A stretch of 64,000 nucleotides of DNA from Fimbriimonadaceae bacterium (GTDB lineage: Bacteria > Armatimonadota > UBA10988), in the NCBI GenBank assembly GCA_020850355.1, contig JADZEX010000010.1, positions 1-64,000 of the forward strand, given 5' to 3'. Both the position numbers and the translations under genes were made by a program. A model generated the notes under the pieces. The model worked only from the letters and a program-made list of their open reading frames with translations. It did no database searches and had not been told where the DNA came from. Shown here in pieces: positions 36,007 to 44,884 of the stretch. Every line of letters starts with the position of its first letter. The first letter of the stretch is position 1.

Positions 36007-36015
36007 ATCATAACA
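36007..36015 (-). promoter_or_regulatory. Extended -10 promoter upstream of the aldolase gene
   Basis: On the minus strand TGTTATGAT, a TATGAT hexamer (36007-36012) with an upstream TG. No good -35. Predicted transcription start near 36000, about 145 nt before the aldolase ATG. Confidence 0.4.
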
Positions 36016-36055
36016 CGGTGGACTAGCCAATCCGCTCCCGAGTCGGGAAAACCGC

Positions 36056-36505
36056 TCAGAACGTCTTCGCGCTGTCGAGTAGAATCGTGACCGGGCCGTC
36101 GTTGGCGGCATCGACCCGCATCGACGCCTGGAACACGCCGGACTCCGTCGGCACGCCGGTCGCCCGAAGCAGCGTCACGAACTGCGCGAACAGCGCCCGG
36201 GCGAGCTCCGGTGCGGCGGCGGCGGTGAAGCTCGGCCGGCGCCCCTTGCGGCAGTCGCCGTAGAGGGTGAACTGGCTGACCGCCAGCACCGCGCCGCCGA
36301 TGTCCTGCACCGTCCGGTCGAACTTGCCGCTGGCGTCGTTGAAGATGCGCAGGTTGACCACCTTGTCGGCCAGCCAGCGCAGCTCGGGTTCGCCATCGCC
36401 GTCGCCGACCGCCGCGAAGACCAGCAGGCCGGGGCCGATCTGACCGACCACCTGACCCTCGACCGTCACGCTGGCGGCGCTCACTCGTTGCACGACTGCC
36501 CGCAT
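36056..36505 (-). CDS. dtd: D-aminoacyl-tRNA deacylase
   Basis: A 149-residue DTD-fold enzyme that hydrolyses D-aminoacyl-tRNAs (and glycyl-tRNA-Ala) to keep translation faithful. The start [15 protein letters not shown] is typical; the two active-site motifs are [17 protein letters not shown] and [11 protein letters not shown] (the cross-subunit Gly-Pro). Full length, 98 bp from the divergent metallo-beta-lactamase gene, GAGG site before the ATG. Confidence 0.95.
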   Translation of the reverse strand: MRAVVQRVSAASVTVEGQVVGQIGPGLLVFAAVGDGDGEPELRWLADKVVNLRIFNDASGKFDRTVQDIGGAVLAVSQFTLYGDCRKGRRPSFTAAAAPELARALFAQFVTLLRATGVPTESGVFQASMRVDAANDGPVTILLDSAKTF

Positions 36506-36602
36506 CGTCCACCTCGCCGAGACCGTTGTTCGGCCCGCCGGTGCGGCTCCCTGCGCAGGAGGCGCGCCGCGGTTGGCGAAGCTGGTGACCGAGGTGAGGC
36601 CG

Positions 36603-37238
36603 ATGCAAGTCGCCGTGGTGCCGGGCGGGCCGGTGATGACCAACTGCTTCCTGGCAGCCGACGAGGCGGGGGTCTGTGTGGTGATCGACCCCGGCTACGA
36701 GCCCGAGCGGCTGCCGCCGATGCTGCAGCAACTGGGTTGGACCGTCGCCGCAGTGGTGGCGACGCACGGCCATTTCGACCACGTCGCCGGCAACTACGCC
36801 GCGCAGCAGCTCTGGGGCGTGCCGCTCTGGATGCACCCCGCCGCGGTGCCCAGCGCCACCACCGCCTCACAACACGCGCGCTGGTTCGGCCTCAGTTGTG
36901 CCGACAGCCCGCCGCCCGACCGGACCTTCGAGCACGGCGACACCTTCACCGTCGGCAGCCTGCAGTTCGAGGTCCGTCACACGCCGGGCCACTGCCCTGG
37001 CAACGTGGCGCTCTACACGCCAGGCCACGTCTTCGTCGGCGATGTGCTGTTCGCCGGCAGCATCGGCCGCTACGATCTGCCGGGCAGCGACTACGACACT
37101 CTGATGCGCAGCATCGCGCAGCAGCTCATGACGCTGCCGGACGAGACGGTGGTCTACCCCGGCCATGGCGAAGCCACCAGCATCGGCGAGGAGCGGCGCC
37201 ACAACCCGTTCGCCGCGGAATGGGCGGGGCAGGCGTGA
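36603..37238 (+). CDS. Metallo-beta-lactamase-fold hydrolase (glyoxalase II-like)
   Basis: A 211-residue MBL-fold protein. The metal motif THGHFDH supplies His55, His57, Asp59 and His60; a further His lies in HTPGHCPGN and the bridging Asp in FVGDVLF, with the last His in YPGHGE. Compact size and the [12 protein letters not shown] block place it with the YcbL/glyoxalase II-like thioesterase group; the substrate is unknown. ATG at 36603 is preferred to one ten codons earlier on the basis of fold start. Its stop overlaps the GTG of lpxC by 4 bp. Confidence 0.88.
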   Translation: MQVAVVPGGPVMTNCFLAADEAGVCVVIDPGYEPERLPPMLQQLGWTVAAVVATHGHFDHVAGNYAAQQLWGVPLWMHPAAVPSATTASQHARWFGLSCADSPPPDRTFEHGDTFTVGSLQFEVRHTPGHCPGNVALYTPGHVFVGDVLFAGSIGRYDLPGSDYDTLMRSIAQQLMTLPDETVVYPGHGEATSIGEERRHNPFAAEWAGQA

Positions 37239-38041
37239 AGCGGCAGACCATCGCCCAGGCCGTCACGCTCGCCGGCCGCGCGGTCCGGCGGCACGGCGAT
37301 CCGGTACACCTGACCTTCACCCCAGGCGACCAGGGCCGGCGCTTCGTCTGTGGCGGTGCGCTGGTGACCGCCGACCTGGACCAGGTCGTCGCCGAGGCCA
37401 ACTGCACCGCGCTGGACCTGCCCGGCGGGCCGCCGCTGTTGTACGTCGAGCATGTCCTCTCGGCGTTGGCCGGCCTGGCGCTGACCGATGTCGACGTGCA
37501 CCTCGACGACCGCGAGGTGCCGCTCTTCGACGGTAGCGCGCTGCCGCTGGTGGAGGCGCTGCTGACGGCCGGGCGGCAGGAGTTGCCAGGCGAGGTTGAG
37601 CCGCTGCGCCTGCGGCAGACCGTGCGCTACGAGCGGCGCGGGCAGTGGCTGGAGCTGGCGCCGGCCGACGAGTGGAGCATCGACTACACCTTCGCCCACG
37701 CCCATCCCCGCCTGGCGCACGACCAGGTGCAGCTCGACGCTCGGACCGACTACGCCACGGCGGTGGCCCCGGCGCGGACCTTCGCGACGGTCGCCGAGAT
37801 TGAGCAGCTCCAGCGCCTCGGCCTGCTGCGTGGCGGCGACGAATCGATGCTGCTGCTGGTGCGGGACGAGGTCGAGCCGGTGTTGCGGCTGCCACACGAG
37901 TATGCCCGGCACAAGGTGCTCGACCTGATCGGTGACTTCGCCCTGCTGGGCCGGCCGCTGCTGGCGCGGATCACCGCCTGCCGTACCGGCCACAGCGACA
38001 ACCATGCCGCGGCGCGGCTGGTGCGGCAGGCGAGCGGTTGA
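37235..38041 (+). CDS. lpxC: UDP-3-O-acyl-N-acetylglucosamine deacetylase
   Basis: A 268-residue LpxC, the zinc enzyme that commits UDP-GlcNAc derivatives to lipid A. Catalytic residues match the E. coli pattern: Glu72-His73 in VEHVLSAL, His226 and Asp230 in RHKVLDLIGD, His253 in TGHSDNH. It is about 35 residues shorter than the E. coli enzyme, mainly through shorter inserts. The GTG at 37235 is chosen because it overlaps the upstream stop as GTGA; the frame is open further upstream without coding sense. Presence of lpxC implies a lipopolysaccharide-type outer membrane. No other lpx gene is in the window. Confidence 0.9.
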   Translation: MKRQTIAQAVTLAGRAVRRHGDPVHLTFTPGDQGRRFVCGGALVTADLDQVVAEANCTALDLPGGPPLLYVEHVLSALAGLALTDVDVHLDDREVPLFDGSALPLVEALLTAGRQELPGEVEPLRLRQTVRYERRGQWLELAPADEWSIDYTFAHAHPRLAHDQVQLDARTDYATAVAPARTFATVAEIEQLQRLGLLRGGDESMLLLVRDEVEPVLRLPHEYARHKVLDLIGDFALLGRPLLARITACRTGHSDNHAAARLVRQASG

Positions 38042-38042
38042 G

Positions 38043-38837
38043 CTAGAGTGCCTCGACGTACTGCCGCCACTTCACCAGCCCGGTAGCCAACGGCTCGAGG
38101 TCGCAGATCTCATACTCCAGCGCAAAGTCGCCGCTGTAGCCGCTGCGCTCCAGGGCCGCCAGGCACCACGCCAAGTCGACTTCGCCTTGACCCAGGTGGC
38201 AGCGCTCGAACTTGCCGTCGACCCAGCGGCCGTCCTTGAAGTGGACATGGGTGATGTACGGCGCAAACAGCTCGAACGCCTGGCGGTAGTCGGTCTTGCC
38301 GTGCAGCAAGTTGCAGGGCTCGTAGAGCACCCCGAAGACGGGATTGTCGACCAGCTGGCAGAGCCGCACCGCCAGCGCCGGATTGCCGGCCAGGCTGCCG
38401 GCGTGGTTCTCCATACCCAGGTAGATCCCGGCCTCGTAGGCCAGCGCCGCGGCCTGGGCAAAGTGCGGGGCGACCTTGTCGACCAGGCTGGCGGCCTCGC
38501 CATGGCCGGGCAGGATGCGGATCGAACGACACCCGAAGCGCTGCGCCAACTCGATGGTCCGGACGAACTTGGCGTGCTCGGCGGCCACCTTGGCCGGGTC
38601 GTCGCTGTCGAAGTCGTGACCGCAGTAGGTGCCGAGGTTGGCAATCCTGACCCCGGCGGCGCGCGCGGCCGCCTCGCAGGCGGCGGGGTCGCACTCGGCC
38701 GGGTCGGCCGAGAAGTGGGGCTGGCGGCCCCAAACATCGAGCCGCGTCAGGCCCGTTGCCGCCAGTTGCTGGCAGGCGGTGGCAAAGGGCAGCTCCCGCA
38801 GCGGGTACGAACAGGTGGTGAAACGAGCCAGGTCCAT
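38043..38837 (-). CDS. Sugar phosphate isomerase/epimerase-like TIM barrel
   Basis: A 264-residue protein of the xylose-isomerase-like AP endonuclease 2 fold. Features include GLTRLDVWG, the metal/His region NLGTYCGHDFD, IRILPGHGE, YLGMENHAG (metal Glu), VLYEPCNLLH, THVHFKD and FALEYEICD, which place metal ligands in the expected order. Substrate, probably a sugar or inosose-like compound, is not assignable. The stop lies one base from the lpxC stop, with no terminator between. It is 56 bp after the DUF1638 gene and probably co-transcribed with it. Confidence 0.82.
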   Translation of the reverse strand: MDLARFTTCSYPLRELPFATACQQLAATGLTRLDVWGRQPHFSADPAECDPAACEAAARAAGVRIANLGTYCGHDFDSDDPAKVAAEHAKFVRTIELAQRFGCRSIRILPGHGEAASLVDKVAPHFAQAAALAYEAGIYLGMENHAGSLAGNPALAVRLCQLVDNPVFGVLYEPCNLLHGKTDYRQAFELFAPYITHVHFKDGRWVDGKFERCHLGQGEVDLAWCLAALERSGYSGDFALEYEICDLEPLATGLVKWRQYVEAL

Positions 38838-38893
38838 CGTGGCGCCCTCCGCGGCGTGGCAGCAGTTTCGAGCCGCCGCCGGCTGGTCCTGCC

Positions 38894-39631
38894 TCAGTCG
38901 GCGGCGACGGCCTGCACCACCCGGCCGTCCCAGGCCGGCTCGATCCGCTCGCCGGGCTGCACGACCAGAAACTCGGCGGGGTCCCAGTCGCCGGCGACCA
39001 TCGCCCGGAACAGCCGCAGGTCGCCGTCCAGCAGTTCGTATTGCCAGCCGCGCTGCGTGCAGATCTCCTGCACCCTGGCCGCCAGCGCCGGGACGTTTTC
39101 GAAGCCGAACTGGATCAGCGCGCCGCGCTCGTAATGCACGGTCCAGGCCGAGAGCGCCTCGGCCAGGAACTTGGCGTTGTCCTCGCCGTACTTCTCGACC
39201 ATCTGCTCGTACTGGGTGGTGCTGCTGCCGCCGGTCTGGTTGATGTCGGCGTCGTCCCGGCGGGTGCGGCACTCCAGCCAGCCGGAGCTGTAGTAGTAGG
39301 TGCCCGGCGAGCCGAGGAACTGCTGGTTGTAGCGGCTCATGCTGCCGAGCAGGAAGGTGATGCAATCGTGGCCGCGGGGCACCACCAGCGGCGTGGTCTG
39401 CGCGGTGAGCCCGGCGATCAGGTTGTTGCAGAGCCCGTAGCCAAGCACGATGGCGTCGTACTTGCCGGCCGGCGTGGCGTCGATCAGCCGCTGCAGGTGC
39501 TCGCGGCCGGGGGTCACTTCGTCGTGGTAGCCCTGTGTCAGGAACTCCAGATCACAGACGTGGGGCGAGGTGGCAATCGCCTGGCAGGCTTCGCGCACCA
39601 TCACTTCGCAGGCGACCACACGCAAGTACAT
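38894..39631 (-). CDS. DUF1638 protein
   Basis: A 245-residue protein matching DUF1638: the start LRVVACEVMVREACQ, the block AIVLGYGLCNNLIAGL, PRGHDCITFLLGS, and a GTYYYSSGW motif. Conserved Cys residues (about positions 8, 70 and 90) could bind a metal. Family members are often near corrinoid methyltransferases or URO-D-like proteins; here the nearest URO-D-like gene is 11 kb away. Function unknown. It is probably co-transcribed with the downstream isomerase-like gene and lies 48 bp after the signalling gene at 39679. Confidence 0.8.
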   Translation of the reverse strand: MYLRVVACEVMVREACQAIATSPHVCDLEFLTQGYHDEVTPGREHLQRLIDATPAGKYDAIVLGYGLCNNLIAGLTAQTTPLVVPRGHDCITFLLGSMSRYNQQFLGSPGTYYYSSGWLECRTRRDDADINQTGGSSTTQYEQMVEKYGEDNAKFLAEALSAWTVHYERGALIQFGFENVPALAARVQEICTQRGWQYELLDGDLRLFRAMVAGDWDPAEFLVVQPGERIEPAWDGRVVQAVAAD

Positions 39632-39678
39632 CGGCAGCGCTCCGACTGGATTATAACGCCGTCGGCCGCCCTGGGAAG

Positions 39679-41193
39679 TCAGCCGGCGTGGCGCGCCAAC
39701 TCGTCGAGCGCGGCCTCGACCGCCGCCAGCGGCTGCTCGCCGCCAAGTAGGATGGCCACCTCGCGGAGCTGCTTCGAGAACGCACTGATCTGCTCGGCGC
39801 TGTCCAGAATCCGCTCCAACTGCGGCATCGCCTCGGGGGCGTCCTTCAGCTTGAGCTGCATCAACTGCGTCAGGCCGATGATGCAGGTCAGCGGGTTGTT
39901 GATCTCGTGGTTCAGCGCCCGCACCGTCCGGGCCAGCTTGCCGAGGTCGGCGTGGGCCCGCTCGAAGCGGCCGACCGCCTCGCGGCTGCGCAGGTCGCGC
40001 ACCACCGCGACGATTTCGCCACCGCCCTCGTGCCGGAGCCGGCGGAAGCCGACCTCGACCGGTATCGGCGCGTCGCCCGCGGCGAGGCGGAGCCCGTCGA
40101 GGCTGACCCGCTGCCCGAAGGCGGCGGCGCTGACGGCTTCGACGACGTTGCTGGCGGTCTCGGCCTCGAAGAGCGCCGCAAAGGGCCGCCCCGCGAGGGC
40201 CGCCGGCACGGCTGAGAGCCAGCCGGCGAGGGCCTGGTTGACTTCGCGGCAGGCCCCGCTGCTGGGGTCGAGGATCGCCACCCCGTCGGTCGCCTGCTCA
40301 AACAGCAGCCGGTAGCGCAGCTCGTGCTCGGTGCGCCCGGCCCGCTCGATGGCGGTCGCCAGCGCCAGCGCCGCTGGTTCGGTGAGCCGCTGCACGCGCC
40401 GCAAGACGACCTCGCGCAGGCTGCCCTGGTGCGCCGCCAGGATCACCAGGCCGACCGGCCGGCGACCATGCAGCAGCGGCACCGCCACCGCCTCGGCGGC
40501 GTCCAGGTCGGCTGCCAGGAGCGCCAGCTCGGCCCGCGTCAGCCGCTGCCAGGGCACCTCACCACACAACGCGCGACCCAGCCCGCCGTGTTGCAGCAGA
40601 GTCACCAGGGCCTGCTCGCGACCCGCCACGCCGGGCACCCCGTACGGCCCGCAGAGCCGGTCGTCGCGCAGCAGGAAGAGCCGGGACTCGCCGATCCCGT
40701 CGAGCCGCATCGCCCGGCAGACCGCCTGCGCCACGTCGGCCACCTCGTCGCCCGCGGCGGCCCGCGCCAGCCGCGCGGTGGCCTCGGCTTCGTCGGCCCG
40801 TTGCAGCAGGTCACGCTGCAGCCGCGCCGCCCGCAGCAGGACCTTCATCCGGGCCTGCAACACCGCGCTGTCAAACGGCTTCGTGACGTAGTCGTCGGCG
40901 CCACTGTCGAGCGCCGCGACGACTCGCTCGTGAGTCTCGACCGCGCTGACGATCAGGATCGGCGTGCTCTCAGTCTGCGGGTCCTGGCGCAGCCGACGCA
41001 AGACCTCCAGGCCGTCGAGGTCCGGCAGAATCAAGTCGAGGACAATCAAAGCTGGCTGGTGTTGCTTGGCGAGTTCGAGGCCTGAGCGGCCGTCGACGGC
41101 GTCGACCGCGGTGCAGCCCATCCGTCCTACGACGGTGTGAAGCAAGGCGCGGTGCGCGCTGTAATCTTCGATGACCAGGACAGTCGCACCCAT
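39679..41193 (-). CDS. Hybrid REC-GAF-PAS-DHp signalling protein lacking an ATPase domain
   Basis: A 504-residue protein: receiver domain (acidic Glu9-Asp10, phosphoacceptor Asp53 in VLDLILPDLDG, Lys105 in VTKPF), GAF-like region about 135-270, PAS about 295-400 (YRLLFEQATDGVAILDPSSG), then a DHp helix with His429 in ALNHEINNPLTCIIG. Only 75 residues follow, finishing that helical pair; the HATPase domain is absent. It can therefore receive phosphate on both Asp and His but cannot phosphorylate itself, suggesting a relay or a target of another kinase. ATG at 41193 is chosen, with GGAAGAG seven bases upstream. Confidence 0.8.
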   Translation of the reverse strand: MGATVLVIEDYSAHRALLHTVVGRMGCTAVDAVDGRSGLELAKQHQPALIVLDLILPDLDGLEVLRRLRQDPQTESTPILIVSAVETHERVVAALDSGADDYVTKPFDSAVLQARMKVLLRAARLQRDLLQRADEAEATARLARAAAGDEVADVAQAVCRAMRLDGIGESRLFLLRDDRLCGPYGVPGVAGREQALVTLLQHGGLGRALCGEVPWQRLTRAELALLAADLDAAEAVAVPLLHGRRPVGLVILAAHQGSLREVVLRRVQRLTEPAALALATAIERAGRTEHELRYRLLFEQATDGVAILDPSSGACREVNQALAGWLSAVPAALAGRPFAALFEAETASNVVEAVSAAAFGQRVSLDGLRLAAGDAPIPVEVGFRRLRHEGGGEIVAVVRDLRSREAVGRFERAHADLGKLARTVRALNHEINNPLTCIIGLTQLMQLKLKDAPEAMPQLERILDSAEQISAFSKQLREVAILLGGEQPLAAVEAALDELARHAG

Positions 41194-41424
41194 GCTTGAC
41201 TCTTCCATCAACCCACGCAACGGCCCAGTGGCGGTGCTGCTGTAGGAGTCTCGGCCCCTCCGGGACCGTCTTTAGGGGTGACCGGGGGGCGACTAATGGC
41301 TGTATGCCACACTCCGCTCGCTGCCGTGGCCGGTCTGCCAGGTTCGAGGGTTACGCCGTGCTTACATCGCGGGCCGCGGCGCCGCTGGGGCAGGAGGAGG
41401 CCGCCGCGCGGCGAAGCGCTGGTC

Positions 41425-43071
41425 ATGCGACGCTGCGGTCGAAGTTGGTGGTGGTGGTTCGGCGCTCTGTGCTGCCTGTTGGCGGGGTGCGCGCGGCCGG
41501 GGCCCGACTGGCGAACCGTCAGCGGCGGCCGCGGGGGCACACTGCGACTGGCCTCGCAGAACGACATCCGCACGCTCGACACCGCCATCGGTTACGACAT
41601 CAACTCCTGGCGCTTCGAGCGGCTGCTGAACGAAGGGTTGCTGGGGTACGGGGCCGACGCCACGCTGGTGCCGGTGATCGCCACGGCTCTGCCGCAGATC
41701 CGCGACGGGCGCGTCTTCACCTTCCGCCTGCGCGACGACGTCCGCTTCCACCATGGCCGGCTGGTCGAAGCCGCCGACGTCAAGTACGCCATCGAGCGAC
41801 TCCTGGACCCGCGCACCAAGAGCCCGGCGGTCGGCTTCTACAGCGGCCTGGTCGGCGCGCAGGAGTTCATCGACGGGCAGGCGACGGCCGTCCGCGGACT
41901 GCGCTGCCCCGACCGGCTGAGCCTCGAGATCGAGCTGCTCGAGCCGGATGTGGCGTTCCTCAACGTGTTGGCGATGCCCTTCTCGTACCCGGTGCCGCGC
42001 GAGCTGGTCGAGCGGTACACCGATCCGGAGACCGGTGACAGCAACTGGTCGGAGCACGTCGTCGGCTGCGGGCCCTACCGCCTGGCCGAGTGGCAGCGCG
42101 GGCTGCGGATCCGGGTCGAGCAGTTTGCCGACTACCGCGGTCCGCAACGAGGCTATCTGCAGGCCGTCGAGATGACCTTCGGCATCCCCGAGTTCATGCA
42201 GTTGATGATGTTTGAGCGCGGCGAACTGGATACCAGCGACGTGCCGCTGCCCGACCTCGACCGCGTGCGGCGCAGCCCGCAGTTGCGGGACCGCCTGCTG
42301 ACCGAGCCGGACAACGCCATCTACTACTGCAGCATGAACACCGAACTGCCGCCGTTCCGCGACGTGCGAGTGCGGCAGGCCTTCAACTACGCCTACGACA
42401 AGGAGCGCACCCTGCGGATTCTGAACGGCACCGCGGAGGCTGCCACCGGGGTGCTGCCGCCGGGCATGCCGGGCTACGACCCGAGTCTGCGCGGCTATCC
42501 GCACGACCCGGCCAAGGCGCGGGCGCTGCTGGCCGCGGCGGGCTACGGTGACGGGTTGAGCGTCGAGTTGACGACCCGCTCGCGCCCGCGGGAGAAATCC
42601 TGGGCGCAGGCGATTCAGCAGGACCTGGCCGAGGTCGGCGTCAAGGCGACGTTGCGCGAGGTGGCCTTCCCGCAGTGGCTCGACCTGGCTGGCAAGCGGG
42701 GGCAGGTGGCCTTTTCGCTGAATGCCTGGTTCCAGGACTACCCCGACCCGTCGAACTTCCTGGACGTCTTGCTGAACGGCGAGAAGATCACCGCCGAGAA
42801 CAGCAACAACCGAGCCTTCTACCGCAACCCGGCGGTCGACCAGTTGCTCAACGCCGCGCGCGGCCTGGCCGATCCGGAGCGCCGGCTGGCGCTGTATCGC
42901 GCGGCCGAGCGGCGGATCGTCGCCGATGCGCCGTGGATCTTCTGCTACTATCCCGCCCGCCTTGTGCTGGTCCAGCCGTGGGTCCACGGCTACCGCCTGC
43001 ACCCGGTCTGGTCGTCGTGTGACGAGCGCGTCTGGCTGGCGCCGCCCGGCCAAGAGGAGCCGCCGAAGTGA
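41425..43071 (+). CDS. Oligopeptide/dipeptide ABC transporter substrate-binding lipoprotein
   Basis: A 548-residue family 5 binding protein. The lipobox is LLAGC; typical blocks are GGTLRLASQNDIRTLDTA, VFTFRLRDDVRFHHGRLVEAADVKYAIERLLDP, VGCGPYRLAEW and RDVRVRQAFNYAYDKE. Such proteins bind peptides, glycosides or nickel; the ligand is unknown. The ATG at 41425 gives a standard lipoprotein leader; longer starts upstream are unlikely. Its stop overlaps the GTG of the PHP gene, beginning an operon whose members overlap by 1-4 bp up to the ATPase gene. Confidence 0.9.
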   Translation: MRRCGRSWWWWFGALCCLLAGCARPGPDWRTVSGGRGGTLRLASQNDIRTLDTAIGYDINSWRFERLLNEGLLGYGADATLVPVIATALPQIRDGRVFTFRLRDDVRFHHGRLVEAADVKYAIERLLDPRTKSPAVGFYSGLVGAQEFIDGQATAVRGLRCPDRLSLEIELLEPDVAFLNVLAMPFSYPVPRELVERYTDPETGDSNWSEHVVGCGPYRLAEWQRGLRIRVEQFADYRGPQRGYLQAVEMTFGIPEFMQLMMFERGELDTSDVPLPDLDRVRRSPQLRDRLLTEPDNAIYYCSMNTELPPFRDVRVRQAFNYAYDKERTLRILNGTAEAATGVLPPGMPGYDPSLRGYPHDPAKARALLAAAGYGDGLSVELTTRSRPREKSWAQAIQQDLAEVGVKATLREVAFPQWLDLAGKRGQVAFSLNAWFQDYPDPSNFLDVLLNGEKITAENSNNRAFYRNPAVDQLLNAARGLADPERRLALYRAAERRIVADAPWIFCYYPARLVLVQPWVHGYRLHPVWSSCDERVWLAPPGQEEPPK

Positions 43072-43922
43072 AGCTGACCCACCCCTACTGCCGTCCCGCC
43101 GGGCCCTGGCTGCGGGGTAACCTGCACACCCACTCCACCAACAGCGACGGCACGCTGACGCCGGCGGAGCTGGTCGAGCTGTACGCCAGCCACGGCTACG
43201 ACTTCCTGGCGATCAGCGACCACGACACCTTCACGCCGCCGCTGGCGCATCCCACGCTGGTCGGCGTCCCGGCGGTCGAGGTCTCCCGCGGCGGCTCGCA
43301 CCTGCTCTCGGTGGGCACCCCGCAGGTCTACGACACCAGCCTCACGCGGGCCGAGATTCTGGGCCAGATCGCCGCCGACGGGGGCCTGGCGATTCTGGCG
43401 CACCCGAACTGGCTGGCGCACTACCAGCACTGGGAGCAGGCGCAGTTGGAGGTGCTCGGGCCGTACCACGGGATCGAGATCTTCAACAGCGTGATCGACT
43501 TCCTGGAGGGCGAGGCCCACGCGCTGGACCGCTGGGATCAGCTCCTCTCGAAGGGGCGCCGGGTTTGGGGCTACGCCCACGACGACTTCCACCGGCCGGG
43601 CAACGGACCGCGGGGCTGGAACCGCGTGGCCGCCGCCGAGCGCACGCCGGAGAGCATCGTGGCGGCGCTCCAGGCGGGCTCCTGTTACGCCAGCAGCGGT
43701 GTCTTCATTGAGCGGATCGAGGTGGACGAGGAGTCCTTCCGGATCGTCGCACCCGAGGCTTCCGAGCTGCGGTTCGTGACGCGGTACGGCAAGGTGCTGC
43801 AGTTCGTCGAAGGCGGCAGCGGCAGCTACACCTTCCAAGGCAACGAGGGCTACGTGCGGGCCGAGGCCTACGGGCGCGGCAAGCAGGCGGCCTGGACGCA
43901 GCCGGTCTGGGTCACCGCGTGA
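43068..43922 (+). CDS. PHP domain phosphoesterase
   Basis: A 284-residue PHP-fold metallo-protein. Metal ligands appear as His20 and His22 in NLHTHSTNSDG, Asp51-His52-Asp53 in ISDHDTF, a HP in LAILAHPNW and YAHDDFH near 180. Related proteins hydrolyse phosphate esters (for example nucleoside 3',5'-bisphosphates). It starts with GTG inside the stop of the binding-protein gene and ends in the start of the permease gene, so it is fully embedded in the transporter operon and probably acts on the imported compound. Confidence 0.85.
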   Translation: MKLTHPYCRPAGPWLRGNLHTHSTNSDGTLTPAELVELYASHGYDFLAISDHDTFTPPLAHPTLVGVPAVEVSRGGSHLLSVGTPQVYDTSLTRAEILGQIAADGGLAILAHPNWLAHYQHWEQAQLEVLGPYHGIEIFNSVIDFLEGEAHALDRWDQLLSKGRRVWGYAHDDFHRPGNGPRGWNRVAAAERTPESIVAALQAGSCYASSGVFIERIEVDEESFRIVAPEASELRFVTRYGKVLQFVEGGSGSYTFQGNEGYVRAEAYGRGKQAAWTQPVWVTA

Positions 43923-44884
43923 GCCAGCGTCCCACGGCGGCGCGGCAGCGACGGCTCGGGCGGCAGATCGCCACCCGGCTGGGGTGGGGTGCGCTGACCC
44001 TGCTGGGCACCGCCGCGCTGCTGCTGCTGCTGTTGCACCTTTCCGGTGACCCGGCCAAGGCCTACGCCGGCGAGAAGGCCGACGAGGCGACCGTCGCCCG
44101 GATCCGGGTGCAGATGGGCTTCGACCGGCCGCTCGCGGTGCAGTACCTGCGGTACGTCGGTCGCGCCCTGCGCGGCGATCTTGGGCGCTCCACGTTGTAC
44201 GACCAGCCGGTCGCCAAGTTGCTCTGGCAGCGGCTGCCGGCGACGGCCTTGCTGGCGGCCGCCGGGCTGGCGTTCTGGGTCCTGGTCGGGGTGCCCGTGG
44301 GCATCTACACGGCAGTGCATCAAGGTCGGGCGGCCGACCGCCTCGGTCTGGTGGTGGCAGTCCTCAGTTACAGCATCCCGACCTTCTGGCTGGGTCGGCT
44401 GCTGCAGCACGAGCTGGCCTGGCGGCTGCCCTGGTTCCCGGTCGGCGGCTACGGCAGTCTGGCGCATCTGGTGCTGCCAGGGCTGACGCTCGGGCTGGCT
44501 GGGGTCGGGTACTACATGCGGTTGGTCCACACCAGCATGTTGGAGGTCTTGCCGGCCGAGTACATCCGCACGGCGCGCGCCAAAGGGCTCAGCGAGTGGG
44601 CGGTGCTCTGGCATCACGGCTTCCGCAACGCGATGCTGCCGGTGGTCACGGTGCTTGGCCTGGACACCGCGCGGCTACTGGGCGGTGTCGTCTTCACCGA
44701 GGCCGTCTTCGCCTGGCCGGGCATCGGCTCGCAGGCGGTGCAGGCGATCTTCAACCTGGACCAGCCGCTGGTGATGGGCACGGTGCTGCTGACCGCCGCG
44801 CTGGTGGTGGCGGCCAACCTGGTGGTGGACGTGCTCTACTACGTGCTCGACCCGCGCATCCGCGACGGCGAGGAGCGCCACTGA
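43919..44884 (+). CDS. ABC transporter permease, DppB/OppB type
   Basis: A 321-residue permease with six helices. The N-terminal block (PAKAYAGEKADEATVARIRVQMGFDRPLAVQYLRY) and EAA loop (EYIRTARAKGLSEWAVLWHHGFRNAMLP) are those of the B-type permease of peptide transporters. A partner of the C type is normally encoded next to it but is absent here, and the ATPase gene follows by a 1 bp overlap (TGATG). Confidence 0.92.
   Translation: MSQRPTAARQRRLGRQIATRLGWGALTLLGTAALLLLLLHLSGDPAKAYAGEKADEATVARIRVQMGFDRPLAVQYLRYVGRALRGDLGRSTLYDQPVAKLLWQRLPATALLAAAGLAFWVLVGVPVGIYTAVHQGRAADRLGLVVAVLSYSIPTFWLGRLLQHELAWRLPWFPVGGYGSLAHLVLPGLTLGLAGVGYYMRLVHTSMLEVLPAEYIRTARAKGLSEWAVLWHHGFRNAMLPVVTVLGLDTARLLGGVVFTEAVFAWPGIGSQAVQAIFNLDQPLVMGTVLLTAALVVAANLVVDVLYYVLDPRIRDGEERH

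Noticed and set aside
36488-37234. Upstream extension of the lpxC frame to 36488
   Set aside because: It runs in a second frame through the metallo-beta-lactamase gene; the GTG overlapping that gene's stop is the natural start.
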